From: Thermoleophilaceae bacterium | GTDB taxonomy: Bacteria > Actinomycetota > Thermoleophilia > Solirubrobacterales > Thermoleophilaceae | Assembly: GCA_040901445.1 (NCBI GenBank) | Contig: JBBDYQ010000010.1 | Span: forward strand, 112,182-176,181 | Length of the DNA stretch: 64,000 bases | Direction of reading: 5' to 3' | Translations under genes and position numbers: made by a program | Part shown: positions 49,095 through 57,423 of the stretch, piece after piece | Layout: the number at the start of each line of letters is the position of its first letter | How positions within the stretch are numbered: position 1 is the stretch's first letter | The notes under the pieces: generated by a model | Seen by the model: only the letters and a program-made list of their open reading frames with translations | Told to the model about the DNA's origin: nothing | Database searches by the model: none

Positions 49095-49913
49095 CTAACG
49101 CGCCGCGATGCGGGCCACGACCGCGGGGTGGTCGGACAGGCGCAGCAGCCGCCCGTCTCCGGCGGGAAGCTCGCGCCACGCGACAGCGAGCGCGCGCGGC
49201 GGTTCCACGATCTCCGCGCCGCGGACGAGCAGGTGGTCGATGTGGTTCGGTCCCGTGGGGGGCGCGAGGCCGAAGTCCTCGCGCAGCCGCTCGAACGCCT
49301 CCGGCGTGCGGCGCGGCCGGATGTTGAAGTCGCCGCCGAGGACCAGCGGCGCGCCTCCGGCCCACGCCACGCCCGCGTCGGCGGCAGCCAGCGCCTCGCG
49401 CGCGATCCGCTCCGGCGGCGTGGTGCTGAGGTGCACGTTGCCCACGCAGACGGCGCGCCCGCCCGGCGCCGCCAGCCGCGCCCACAGCAGCCGCCGTCGC
49501 TCCGGCCGGCGCGCGAGCGTCATGCGACGCACCTCTGCCACCTGCCACGGCGGGCGCGCGAGCAGCTGGTTGGAGCCGCCCTCGTCCGAGCCGATCAGGT
49601 CCGGGTTGAGGTCGGCCAGCCAGCCGCGGACCGGGCCCAGGAAGTTGCGCGAGGTGAGCGCGACGGCCCCGCCGGTCGCGCCGGTCGCGCGCAGCAGCTC
49701 CGCATGCCAGCGCGGCGGCGCCTCCTGGAGCAGCGCCACGTCCCAGTCCTCGGAGGCCAGCCGCTGCGCGAACTCGGTACGCAGCGGCCGATTCACCTGC
49801 ACGTGCGTCTCGTTGCGCTCCTCCACCCGCAGCCACAGGGAGCGCCGCGTGAACAGCGACGGGTCCGGCGGATGGTCCCGGCCGTGGAACAGGTTCCACG
49901 TGAGGAGGCGCAC
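49095..49913 (-). CDS. Endonuclease/exonuclease/phosphatase-family protein
   Basis: The EEP fold is clear: 'LLTWNLFHGRD' (Asn), 'VALLQEAPP' (Glu metal ligand), 'CVGNVHLST' (His), 'LVLGGDFNIRP' (Asp/Asn), 'NHIDHLLVRG' and 'LSDHPAVVA' (final Asp-His). Members cleave DNA/RNA backbones or phosphoesters such as inositol phosphates and sphingomyelin. No signal peptide is seen, so it acts in the cytosol. The GTG at 49913 gives 272 residues and leaves 15 bases to the divergent argF start. Confidence 0.82.
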   Translation of the reverse strand: MRLLTWNLFHGRDHPPDPSLFTRRSLWLRVEERNETHVQVNRPLRTEFAQRLASEDWDVALLQEAPPRWHAELLRATGATGGAVALTSRNFLGPVRGWLADLNPDLIGSDEGGSNQLLARPPWQVAEVRRMTLARRPERRRLLWARLAAPGGRAVCVGNVHLSTTPPERIAREALAAADAGVAWAGGAPLVLGGDFNIRPRRTPEAFERLREDFGLAPPTGPNHIDHLLVRGAEIVEPPRALAVAWRELPAGDGRLLRLSDHPAVVARIAAR

Positions 49914-49928
49914 TACGCTACCCCGCTC

Positions 49929-50807
49929 ATGCCACGGCACTTCCTCACCGGCGAAGAGCTTACGGGCGACGAGCTCGCCGGGCTGCTCGAGCGCGCCGCC
50001 GAGCTCAAGCGGGACCGGCTGGCGTCGCGGGTGATGGAGGGGAGGAGCATGGCGCTGATCTTCGAGAAGCCCTCCACGCGCACGCGCGTGTCGTTCGAGG
50101 TCGGCGTCGGCGAGCTGGGTGGGCACCCGCTGATCCTGCGGGAGGGCGAGATGCAGCTCTCACGCGGCGAGTCGGTGCGGGACACGGCGCAGGTGCTCTC
50201 GCGGATGGTGCACGCGATCGGCATCCGCACGGGGGCGCACGAGCCGGTGGAGGAGCTGGCGCGCTGGTCGCAGGTGCCGGTTGTGAACATGCTCACGGCC
50301 GACCACCACCCCTGCCAGGCGCTCGCGGACCTGCTCACGCTGCGCGAGCGCTTCGGCCGCCTCGACGGGCTGAAGCTGGCCTACGTGGGCGACGGCAACA
50401 ACGTGGCCCACTCGCTCATGCTCGCGGGGGCGCTCGCGGGGATGGAGGTGGCGGTGGCCGCGCCGGCCGAGCTCGCGCCCTCCATCGACCCGCCCGCGGG
50501 CACGACCGTGACCACGGACCCGCGCGCGGCGGCCGCCGGCGCGCACGCGCTCTACGCGGACGTGTGGGTGAGCATGGGCGACGAGGACGCCGACCGCCGC
50601 CGTGAGCTGCTGGCTCCGTACCGGCTCGACGAGGACCTGCTGAGCGCCGCCCGTCCCGATGCCGTGGCCCTCCACTGCCTGCCGGCCCACCCCGGCGAGG
50701 AGATCACCGAGGGTGTGCTCTACGGGGAGCGCTCGGCCGTGTGGGACCAGGCGGAGAACCGCCTGCACGCGCAGAAGGCGCTCTTGGAGCTGCTGGTCAC
50801 AAGCTAG
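49929..50807 (+). CDS. argF: Ornithine carbamoyltransferase
   Basis: ArgF makes citrulline from ornithine and carbamoyl phosphate in arginine synthesis. Motifs: carbamoyl-phosphate site 'FEKPSTRTRVSFEVGV', 'DHHPCQALADLLT' and the ornithine-specific 'LHCLPAHPGEEI'. At 292 residues it is slightly compact. No other arg gene is adjacent. TACGCT (49914-49919) is nine bases before the ATG. A TAGGGT hexamer overlapping its stop starts the next gene. Confidence 0.94.
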   Translation: MPRHFLTGEELTGDELAGLLERAAELKRDRLASRVMEGRSMALIFEKPSTRTRVSFEVGVGELGGHPLILREGEMQLSRGESVRDTAQVLSRMVHAIGIRTGAHEPVEELARWSQVPVVNMLTADHHPCQALADLLTLRERFGRLDGLKLAYVGDGNNVAHSLMLAGALAGMEVAVAAPAELAPSIDPPAGTTVTTDPRAAAAGAHALYADVWVSMGDEDADRRRELLAPYRLDEDLLSAARPDAVALHCLPAHPGEEITEGVLYGERSAVWDQAENRLHAQKALLELLVTS

Positions 50808-50847
50808 GGTTCGCGCTCCAGTCATCGGAAACCAGGGGGTTACCGCG

Positions 50848-51294
50848 ATGAGGAGACACCTTGCCCTGACCATGGCCGTGCTCGCGCTCGGTCTTGTCGC
50901 CGCCGGCTGCGGCGACGACGACGACGACGAGGACGGCGGAGCAGCGGCCACCACGGAGCAGCCGGCGCCGGCCGACACCGGCGCGGACGAAACGGACGAG
51001 GACACCGACGCGGCGGGCGGTGGTGAGGAGCTGACGCTGACCGCGGACGAGGGCGAGCTGGCCTGGGAGCCGGCCGAGCTCACCGCGCCGGCCGGGAGCG
51101 TGACGATCACGCTCGACAACCCGGCCGAGATCCCGCACAACGTGACGATCGAGGACACCGACGCCGCATCGGAGACCGTCATGGCGGACACCACGTCGCT
51201 GACGACGGAGTTGGAGGCCGGCGAGTACACGTACTTCTGCTCGGTGGCCGGCCACCGCGAGGCGGGCATGGAGGGCACGCTCACGGTCGAGTAG
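50848..51294 (+). CDS. Cupredoxin-domain lipoprotein (148 aa)
   Basis: A lipoprotein signal peptide ends in the lipobox 'LVAAGC' (Cys at about 21), followed by an acidic Asp/Glu/Thr-rich linker to residue 60. The C-terminal domain is a plastocyanin-like type I copper site: 'NPAEIPHNVTIED' (His), 'YTYFCSVAGHREAGMEG' (Cys, His, Met). It is probably an electron carrier or copper-binding protein on the outer face of the membrane. TAGGGT (50805-50810) overlaps the argF stop and serves as promoter; the leader carries a CAGGGGG ribosome site. Confidence 0.88.
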   Translation: MRRHLALTMAVLALGLVAAGCGDDDDDEDGGAAATTEQPAPADTGADETDEDTDAAGGGEELTLTADEGELAWEPAELTAPAGSVTITLDNPAEIPHNVTIEDTDAASETVMADTTSLTTELEAGEYTYFCSVAGHREAGMEGTLTVE

Positions 51295-51308
51295 CGAAAG
51301 GGCCTGCC

Positions 51309-51800
51309 TCAGGCGCGCGGCCGCAGGCCGAAGCCGCGAAGGAGCAGGAGCGCGGTCTCGCCGAGGCTGCCGCGCGCCGGCAGCAGCCCGAGCTGGGTCG
51401 AGATGTCGTAGAGGTCGAAGAAGCCCCGGGCGCGGCGGATGAGCCCGTCCGTGAGCTCCACGTAGTGCAGGCCGTGGACCACCACGAAGCGGTCCGTGGC
51501 CGGCAGCGACGGCAGCTCGCCCTTGTGCGTTCCCAGCGCCCGCCAGGGCAGGCAGGCGTAGCCGCCGCGCTCGAGCGCGGCGCCCGCGCGCTCCAGCCGC
51601 AGGTCCGGGAAGCCGGCGCGCAGCTGCACCGCCAGCCGGTGCAGCTCCTCGACGCCCTCGAGCGGCGCCGTGGCCAGCGGGTCCTCATAGCGCACGTCGG
51701 GCGTGCAGCAGTCCCCGAAGCCGTCGCGCTCCCAGGCGGCGCGCCAGCGCGAGGCGAGCTCGTCGATGCCGGTGCGGTCGGGGAGGCGCTCGCCGGTCAT
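51309..51800 (-). CDS. SnoaL-like ester cyclase-type protein (163 aa)
   Basis: An NTF2-fold protein of the SnoaL polyketide-cyclase group: 'ELASRWRAAWERDGFGDCCT' then 'PDVRYEDPLATAPLEGVEEL', 'FPDLRLERAGAALERGG' and 'VVVHGLHYVELTDGLIRRAR'. The substrate is unknown. Its ATG lies one base after the thiG stop, so it is the last gene of the TPP-riboswitch operon thiO-thiS-thiG; whether it takes part in thiamine metabolism or is only co-transcribed cannot be told. Confidence 0.78.
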   Translation of the reverse strand: MTGERLPDRTGIDELASRWRAAWERDGFGDCCTPDVRYEDPLATAPLEGVEELHRLAVQLRAGFPDLRLERAGAALERGGYACLPWRALGTHKGELPSLPATDRFVVVHGLHYVELTDGLIRRARGFFDLYDISTQLGLLPARGSLGETALLLLRGFGLRPRA

Positions 51801-51801
51801 G

Positions 51802-52770
<969 letters not shown>

Positions 52771-52774
<4 letters not shown>

Positions 52775-53886
52775 GCCGGGCTCCCCGCCCGCCGCGCGGG
52801 CGACAGCGGCACGGCCGCCTCGGGAACCGGCTCCCCGCAGACGACGGCGGCCACGACCTGTGCCGTGAGCGGGGCCAGCAGGATGCCGTTGCGGTAGTGG
52901 CCGGTGGCCAGCAGGACACCGTCCTCGGCGGGGCCCACCAGCGGCATGTTGTCCGGCGTGGCCGGGCGCAGCCCGGCGGCCGCGCCCTCGAACTCCAGCT
53001 CCTCGACGTCGGGGAGCAGCTCGATGGCCGCCTCGAGCAGCCGGAACACGCCCTCGGCGGTCACCCGTGTGTCGAACCCGCGCTCCTCGACGGTCGCGCC
53101 CACCAGCACGCGGCCGTCACCACGGTCCACCACGTAGCAGCGCGGGCTGCGCACGAGCGCCACGCAGAGGCGCTCCGGCCCGCGCGCACGGCAGTGCAGG
53201 ACCTGACCCTTGACGGGGCGGACCGGAATGCCGGCGAGGCTCGCGCTCCAGCAGCCGGCCGCCAGCACCACGTGCCCGGCATCCACGCGGCGGCCGTCCG
53301 CCAGCGTGACGCCGTGCGCGTCCACGGCCGCCACCTCGACCCCCGTGGCCAGCTCGCCGCCGGCCCCCTCCACCGCGGCGGTCAAGGCGGACACCAGCGC
53401 GCCGGGATCCACCTGGTGGTCCTGTGGCGCGTGGATGGCTCCGGCGATGCGCGGGGACAACCCGGGCTCGGCGCGCCGTGCCGCGCTCGGCGTGAGCCAC
53501 TCGGCGTCGAGGCCGAGGCGGCGCTGGAAGTCGTGCAGGCGGCGCAGCTCCTCGGCGTCGTCGCGGTCGGCCGCCACGACGAGCGCGCCCGACTCCCGGA
53601 AGCCCGGGGACAGGCCCGACCGCTCGGCCAGCTCGGCAGCGAAGCCGGGCCACAGCTCGCCCGAGGCGAGGTTGGCCCGCAGCAGGTCCTGCTCCCCGAA
53701 CTCCGCCTCGGTGACCGGGGCCAGCATCCCCGCCGCCACGCCGGAGGCGCCGGCGCCGGGACGGTCGCGCTCGGCAAGGAGCACGGAGCGCCCCCGCAGC
53801 GCGATACGCCACGCGCAGGCCAGCCCGACGGCGCCGCCTCCGACGACGGCCACGTCGTAGCTGCTCTTGCTCGGGATTGTGCTCAC
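52771..53886 (-). CDS. thiO: Glycine oxidase ThiO
   Basis: ThiO is the FAD enzyme that oxidises glycine to dehydroglycine for ThiG. It has the FAD loop 'DVAVVGGGAVGLACAWRIAL', 'RPGAGASGVAAGMLAP', 'HVVLAAGCWSASLAGIPVRP' and the C-terminal 'TGHYRNGILLAPLTA'. The GTG start at 53886 is preceded by GGAGGG at the end of the TPP riboswitch. The longer frame upstream reads through the riboswitch and vapBC region and is not coding. Confidence 0.95.
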
Positions 53887-53890
53887 GGAC

Positions 53891-53981
53891 CTCCCTCCGC
53901 CGGCATTACCCGGATCAGGTTCTACGGTCGGCGGCGCGTCAGCCGCCCTCTCAGCCCGGTCCCGACCCGAGCTCCCGTGTA
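53891..53981 (-). promoter_or_regulatory. TPP riboswitch (THI element)
   Basis: On the minus strand the conserved blocks appear in order: ACACGGGAGC, GGGCTGAGAGG, GACCGTAGAACCTGATC and CGGGTAATGCCGG, then AGGGAGG. This is the classic thiamine pyrophosphate aptamer. The 3' end merges into the thiO ribosome site, so control is probably by hiding the site when TPP is bound. A TAGCAT -10 (53990-53995) places the transcript start right at the aptamer's 5' edge. Confidence 0.95.
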
Positions 53982-53989
53982 CGCAGGGA

Positions 53990-53995
53990 ATGCTA
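53990..53995 (-). promoter_or_regulatory. -10 element of the thi operon
   Basis: TAGCAT on the minus strand, about eight to ten bases before the first conserved base of the TPP aptamer and only ten bases downstream of the vapC stop codon. No convincing -35 is visible; it would lie inside the end of vapC. Confidence 0.5.
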
Positions 53996-54005
53996 CTCCG
54001 GACCG

Positions 54006-54431
54006 TCAGGCCAGCAGGCGCTCGAGCGCCCGGCGGTCGAGCGGGTCGACCCGGCCGACGCGGCGACCGAGCGCATCGAAGTCGGCGTCGGCGGAGACCA
54101 GACGCTCGATGCCGTGGACGATGCAGGTGGCCGCGTGGATCCGGTCGTTCGCTCCCAGCGCTGCCAGGTCGAGGCCGAGGGCCACGCCGACGATCTCGTC
54201 GGTGACCGCGAGCAGCGGGGTCATCACGGTGAACGTCCGCCGCGCGAGGCCGTCCAGGTTCCCGACTCGACCGGACAGCTCGAGGTGCCAGACCTCCTCC
54301 ACGACGGCGGTCGAGGTCCTGCCGTCGACCGCGCCGGCGGCGACCGCCTCGAGGATCTCCACGCACGGTTCGCGGTAGTCCGATGGCGTCGCGGCGTAGA
54401 CGAAGACGTTCGCGTCGAGGAAGAACGTCAC
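54006..54431 (-). CDS. VapC-type PIN-domain ribonuclease toxin
   Basis: The 141-residue PIN domain has the acidic residues for metal binding: Asp6 in 'MTFFLDANVFVYA', Glu45/46 in 'STAVVEEVWHLEL', Asp96 in 'ALGANDRIHAATC' and Asp115/117 in 'VSADADFDAL'. Such toxins cleave tRNA or rRNA. Its ATG overlaps the antitoxin stop (54428-54431). It ends 25 bases before the thi promoter region. Confidence 0.9.
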   Translation of the reverse strand: MTFFLDANVFVYAATPSDYREPCVEILEAVAAGAVDGRTSTAVVEEVWHLELSGRVGNLDGLARRTFTVMTPLLAVTDEIVGVALGLDLAALGANDRIHAATCIVHGIERLVSADADFDALGRRVGRVDPLDRRALERLLA

Positions 54432-54694
54432 CGCGGCCGCTGGATCGAAGCGCCGACCGTGTCGCGCTCCGCAGCGATCAGCGCTTCCAGCTCCTCCGGC
54501 GAGCGATACGTGCCGCGCATGGCGCGAATCTCGGCGATCGCTGCCCCACGCTCGGCACGACTGACCGGCCCGTAACGCGCATCGACGGCCTCGCGCACCA
54601 ACGCCGCGACAGAGGTGCCGCGGCGCGCGGCCTCGGCCTCGAGTCGGCGACGCTGCTCCGCGCTCACGAGGATCTGAAGCCTCTCCTTGAGCAT
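54428..54694 (-). CDS. VapB-type ribbon-helix-helix antitoxin
   Basis: The first ~40 residues form a ribbon-helix-helix: 'RLQILVSAEQRRRLEAEAAR' then 'RGTSVAALVREAVDARYG'. The C-terminal half is the acidic toxin-wrapping part ('RSPEELEALIAAERDTVG'). The antitoxin gene precedes the toxin and overlaps it, as usual. TATGCT (54701-54706) lies six bases before the ATG, giving a leaderless transcript. Confidence 0.85.
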   Translation of the reverse strand: MLKERLQILVSAEQRRRLEAEAARRGTSVAALVREAVDARYGPVSRAERGAAIAEIRAMRGTYRSPEELEALIAAERDTVGASIQRPR

Positions 54695-54726
54695 GAGCAG
54701 AGCATACACATGCCGCGGGGCCCCGC

Positions 54727-55074
54727 CTATTGCAGCCAGTGGACGAAGCCGGCCGGCCGCGCCGGGCCTACGAGGAACTTCCGCAAGCTCTGGCTGACCC
54801 TGTCGGGGGCTCCCTGCGGGAACCGGCTCGATCGAAGTAAGACGAGACCGGCGTGCCCTTGGCCGGACGCGGTCCGCTGCGCCGCCAGGAGAAGGAGATC
54901 TCCGGCGTCGTAGCTGACGAGCGCGCGCTCGTCGGTGGCCGCCTGCGCGAGCTGCTGGGCATCCGGCAGGCCGCGCAAGGCGGGAGTCTCTACAACCGCA
55001 TCGACCTCGAAGCCGTCGTTTCGCAGTCCCCGCGCGACGCGCACGGGAACCATCTCGTCGAGACGGAGCTTCAC
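54727..55074 (-). CDS. DUF5615 PIN-like toxin
   Basis: The 115-residue product begins 'MKLRLDEMVPVRVARGLRND' and shows 'FEVDAVVETPALRGLPDA', 'DERALVSYDAGDLLLLA', the DUF5615 (Mut7-C/PIN-related) pattern with Asp6, Glu7 and the Asp after beta-3. Members pair with DUF433-like antitoxins. The start overlaps the upstream antitoxin stop (55071-55074). Toxicity is presumed, not shown. Confidence 0.82.
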   Translation of the reverse strand: MKLRLDEMVPVRVARGLRNDGFEVDAVVETPALRGLPDAQQLAQAATDERALVSYDAGDLLLLAAQRTASGQGHAGLVLLRSSRFPQGAPDRVSQSLRKFLVGPARPAGFVHWLQ

Positions 55075-55508
55075 TGCAGCGCGGTCTGCTGCTCGCGCCA
55101 GGCAGCCTCGGCACGCTCGGCCTGCTCTTCGTTTCGGCGGATGAGCTCGTCCACCTCGTCCTTGAACTCGCCGTAGTAGCTCAGTCCGGTCTGGATGAGG
55201 CCCTCACCGAGCTCGAGCAGCTCGGCCAGCTCGCGGACGGCGGCCGGGCCACGGGTCGGCAGTTGCTTGAGCGCCGCCACGATCTCCCACACGTCTGGGC
55301 CGGCGGCGAGACCCGCCCGGCGGCCCATGGGACCCTCACGGAAGACGATCCCCGGGTGGTCGTCCATGCGCATTCCCTCGTCGATGTAGCGCTCGGCCAA
55401 CTCCCTCTGCGACCGCCGAACTCGCCGCGCGCGCGCCTGCAATCGCTCCACCACGGGCGCGGCGAAGCGAGCCGCGAACTGAACCGTCGAGCGTCCTCGG
55501 CTGGCCAT
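55071..55508 (-). CDS. DUF433-like antitoxin, partner of the DUF5615 toxin
   Basis: A helical N-terminus ('RLQARARRVRRSQRELAERY') is followed by a DUF433/winged-helix-like part 'MDDHPGIVFREGPMGRRAGL' and 'DVWEIVAALKQLPTRGPAAV', then an acidic coiled-coil tail. This is the usual antitoxin for DUF5615. TATAAT (55515-55520), a perfect -10, lies six bases before the ATG, so the message is leaderless. Three TGACA repeats overlap it. Confidence 0.8.
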   Translation of the reverse strand: MASRGRSTVQFAARFAAPVVERLQARARRVRRSQRELAERYIDEGMRMDDHPGIVFREGPMGRRAGLAAGPDVWEIVAALKQLPTRGPAAVRELAELLELGEGLIQTGLSYYGEFKDEVDELIRRNEEQAERAEAAWREQQTALQ

Positions 55509-55510
55509 GC

Positions 55511-55540
55511 TGACATTATATGACAGTGGCTGACAATTGG
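55511..55540. promoter_or_regulatory. Three TGACA direct repeats at exact 10-bp spacing over the antitoxin promoter
   Basis: TGACA stands at 55511, 55521 and 55531, i.e. on one face of the helix. The repeats span the TATAAT -10 and the region upstream. This is an attractive operator for autoregulation by the DUF433-like antitoxin or toxin-antitoxin complex. Confidence 0.6.
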
Positions 55541-55667
55541 TAGACCGTCGAGGGAGCGGCCTTGCTGGAAGCCGGCCGCCGCGGGGCCACGCGGCGTGGC
55601 AGGCGTCGCGGGTCAGCGGACTGTCAGCGTGGCGCGGTCGGTGGTGCGCTGGCCGCCGAGGGCGGCA

Positions 55668-55907
55668 CTACCGGTAACGGCGGGTGGGTGCCTCGTCCGG
55701 ATGGGAGACACGTTCGCGCTGGACGGCCTCTCCGCTGCCGCGATTCGCGATCACCGGGTAGAGCAGGGCGATCACCAGGCCGAGGATGCCGATGACCATC
55801 AGGATCGTGCCGACCGTGGCCAGCTCGATGCCGGAGACGCTGGCCGTGACGGCGTACTTGAGAATCGCCCCGGCGGCGATCAGGAAGAGTGAAGTTCCTA
55901 TGCCCAC
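55668..55907 (-). CDS. DUF6458-family small membrane protein (79 aa)
   Basis: The sequence starts 'MGIGTSLFLIAAGAILKYAV' and has two hydrophobic segments (about 4-20 and 30-52) followed by a polar tail. This matches DUF6458, a small actinobacterial membrane family of unknown function. The GTG at 55907 is the start. It is divergent from the glycoside-hydrolase-like gene at 55984. The 159 bases before 55668 show only the TGACA repeats and no further gene. Confidence 0.8.
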   Translation of the reverse strand: MGIGTSLFLIAAGAILKYAVTASVSGIELATVGTILMVIGILGLVIALLYPVIANRGSGEAVQRERVSHPDEAPTRRYR

Positions 55908-55983
55908 GGGAATGCGGTACCCATGTGCGGCGGGGCGAAACCCACCGCAACCCGGACCCGGCCCGCCGGTTTGGGACCTCTAC

Positions 55984-57423
55984 ATGCGCACGACACTGCT
56001 CATCATCACCCTGCTCGCCCTTGCCGCGGCCCCTGCCGCGCAGGCGTCGAGCACGATGCCCACGATCTTCCAGGATGACGGCCGCGTCCTCTATTCGGGC
56101 GACGGCGCGCGCGACGCGGCGCTCGACGAGATCGCCGCGGGCGGCGCGGAGGTGCTCAAGCTGCACGTGATCTGGGCCGACGTGGCCCCGGGCGGCGCCA
56201 CCCGCCCCGACGGCTTCCGGGGGCACCTCCCGTCGAGCTACTCCGAGGCCGCCTTCGCGCGCTATGACGCGGCCATCCGCGGCGCCCGCGCGCGCGGCCT
56301 CGACGTGCTCCTCGCCCCCACCACTCCGGCGCCGGGATGGGCCACCCGCAAGCGCGGCGACGACCGCGGCGTGTACCGTCCCAGCGCGCGCGAGTACGGC
56401 CGCTTCGTGCGCGCGCTGGCCACGCGCTACGACGGCGGGCACGGGCAGCCGGAGGTGGACATGTGGACCATCGGCAACGAGCCCAACCACCCGGACTTCC
56501 TGCAGCCGCTCGGATCGCGGCGCGGCTACCACATCGGCCCGCACATCTATCGCGAGATGGTGCGCCACGCCGTGGCCGGCCTGCGGCTCGCGGGCCACCG
56601 TGGCGACACCGTGCTCTTCGGGGAGACGCTGCCGATCGGCAAGCGCCGGCCGGGCGTCCGCAACACCATCAGCCCCGTCACGTTCATCCGCGAGTTCTTC
56701 TGCCTCGACCGGCGCTGGCGGCCCTATCGCGGGCGTGCGGCGCGCCGCCGCGACTGCGACGGCTTCGAGCGGGTGACCGGGGTCACGGGCTACGCGCACC
56801 ATCCCTACACGCGGCCCGGCGGGCCGGGCGTGCGGGAGACCAGCCGAGACGACGCGCAGATCCAGTCGCTGCACCGCATCACCCGGGCGCTGGACCGGGC
56901 GGCGTCGCGACGGCGGCTGTCGCGGCGCGGCATGCGCGTGTACATCACCGAGTTCGGCTTCCAGAGCGACCCGCCCGACCGCTTCTGGACCCCGCTGCGC
57001 CGCATCCCCGCCTATCTCAACGAGTCGGAGTGGCTGGCCTATCGCAACCGCCGGGTGGCCAGCTGGTCGCAGTACGCGCTGACCGACGACGTTCCGCTCG
57101 CCGGCTTCCAGTCGGGCCTGCGCTTCTCCGACGGCAGCGAGAAGCCCGGCGTGTACGACGCCTACCGCCGGCCGTTCTACGTGCGCCACCGCAGCTCCCG
57201 CTCGATCGAGGCCTGGGGCGCCGTGCGCAACGGCGAGCGCGGTGAAACCGTCGAGGTGCAGCAGCGTCGCGGCGGCGGCGAGTTCCGCCGGCTGCGAACG
57301 CTGCGGCTCAACTCGCGCGGCTACTTCCGCGCCGGCATCCGCATCTCACGGCCGCGCGAGCGCGAGTACCGCTTCGTGAGCGGCGGCACGGCCAGCCGCG
57401 AGGTCCGGGCCAGCCGCCGATGA
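55984..57423 (+). CDS. Secreted glycoside hydrolase-like TIM-barrel protein A (479 aa)
   Basis: A signal peptide (MRTTLLIITLLALAAAP, AQA) is followed by a (beta/alpha)8 barrel of the clan A type: 'VLKLHVIWADVAPGG', the acid/base Glu in 'MWTIGNEPNHPDFLQ' and the probable nucleophile in 'VYITEFGFQSDPP'. The final ~80 residues form a small beta domain ('GRGETVEVQQ'-like, 'LRTLRLNSRGYFRAG'). The family (GH5/GH39-like) and polysaccharide target cannot be fixed. It overlaps its paralogue by four bases and resembles it at 'RRWRPYRGRAARRRDCDGF'. Confidence 0.78.
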   Translation: MRTTLLIITLLALAAAPAAQASSTMPTIFQDDGRVLYSGDGARDAALDEIAAGGAEVLKLHVIWADVAPGGATRPDGFRGHLPSSYSEAAFARYDAAIRGARARGLDVLLAPTTPAPGWATRKRGDDRGVYRPSAREYGRFVRALATRYDGGHGQPEVDMWTIGNEPNHPDFLQPLGSRRGYHIGPHIYREMVRHAVAGLRLAGHRGDTVLFGETLPIGKRRPGVRNTISPVTFIREFFCLDRRWRPYRGRAARRRDCDGFERVTGVTGYAHHPYTRPGGPGVRETSRDDAQIQSLHRITRALDRAASRRRLSRRGMRVYITEFGFQSDPPDRFWTPLRRIPAYLNESEWLAYRNRRVASWSQYALTDDVPLAGFQSGLRFSDGSEKPGVYDAYRRPFYVRHRSSRSIEAWGAVRNGERGETVEVQQRRGGGEFRRLRTLRLNSRGYFRAGIRISRPREREYRFVSGGTASREVRASRR

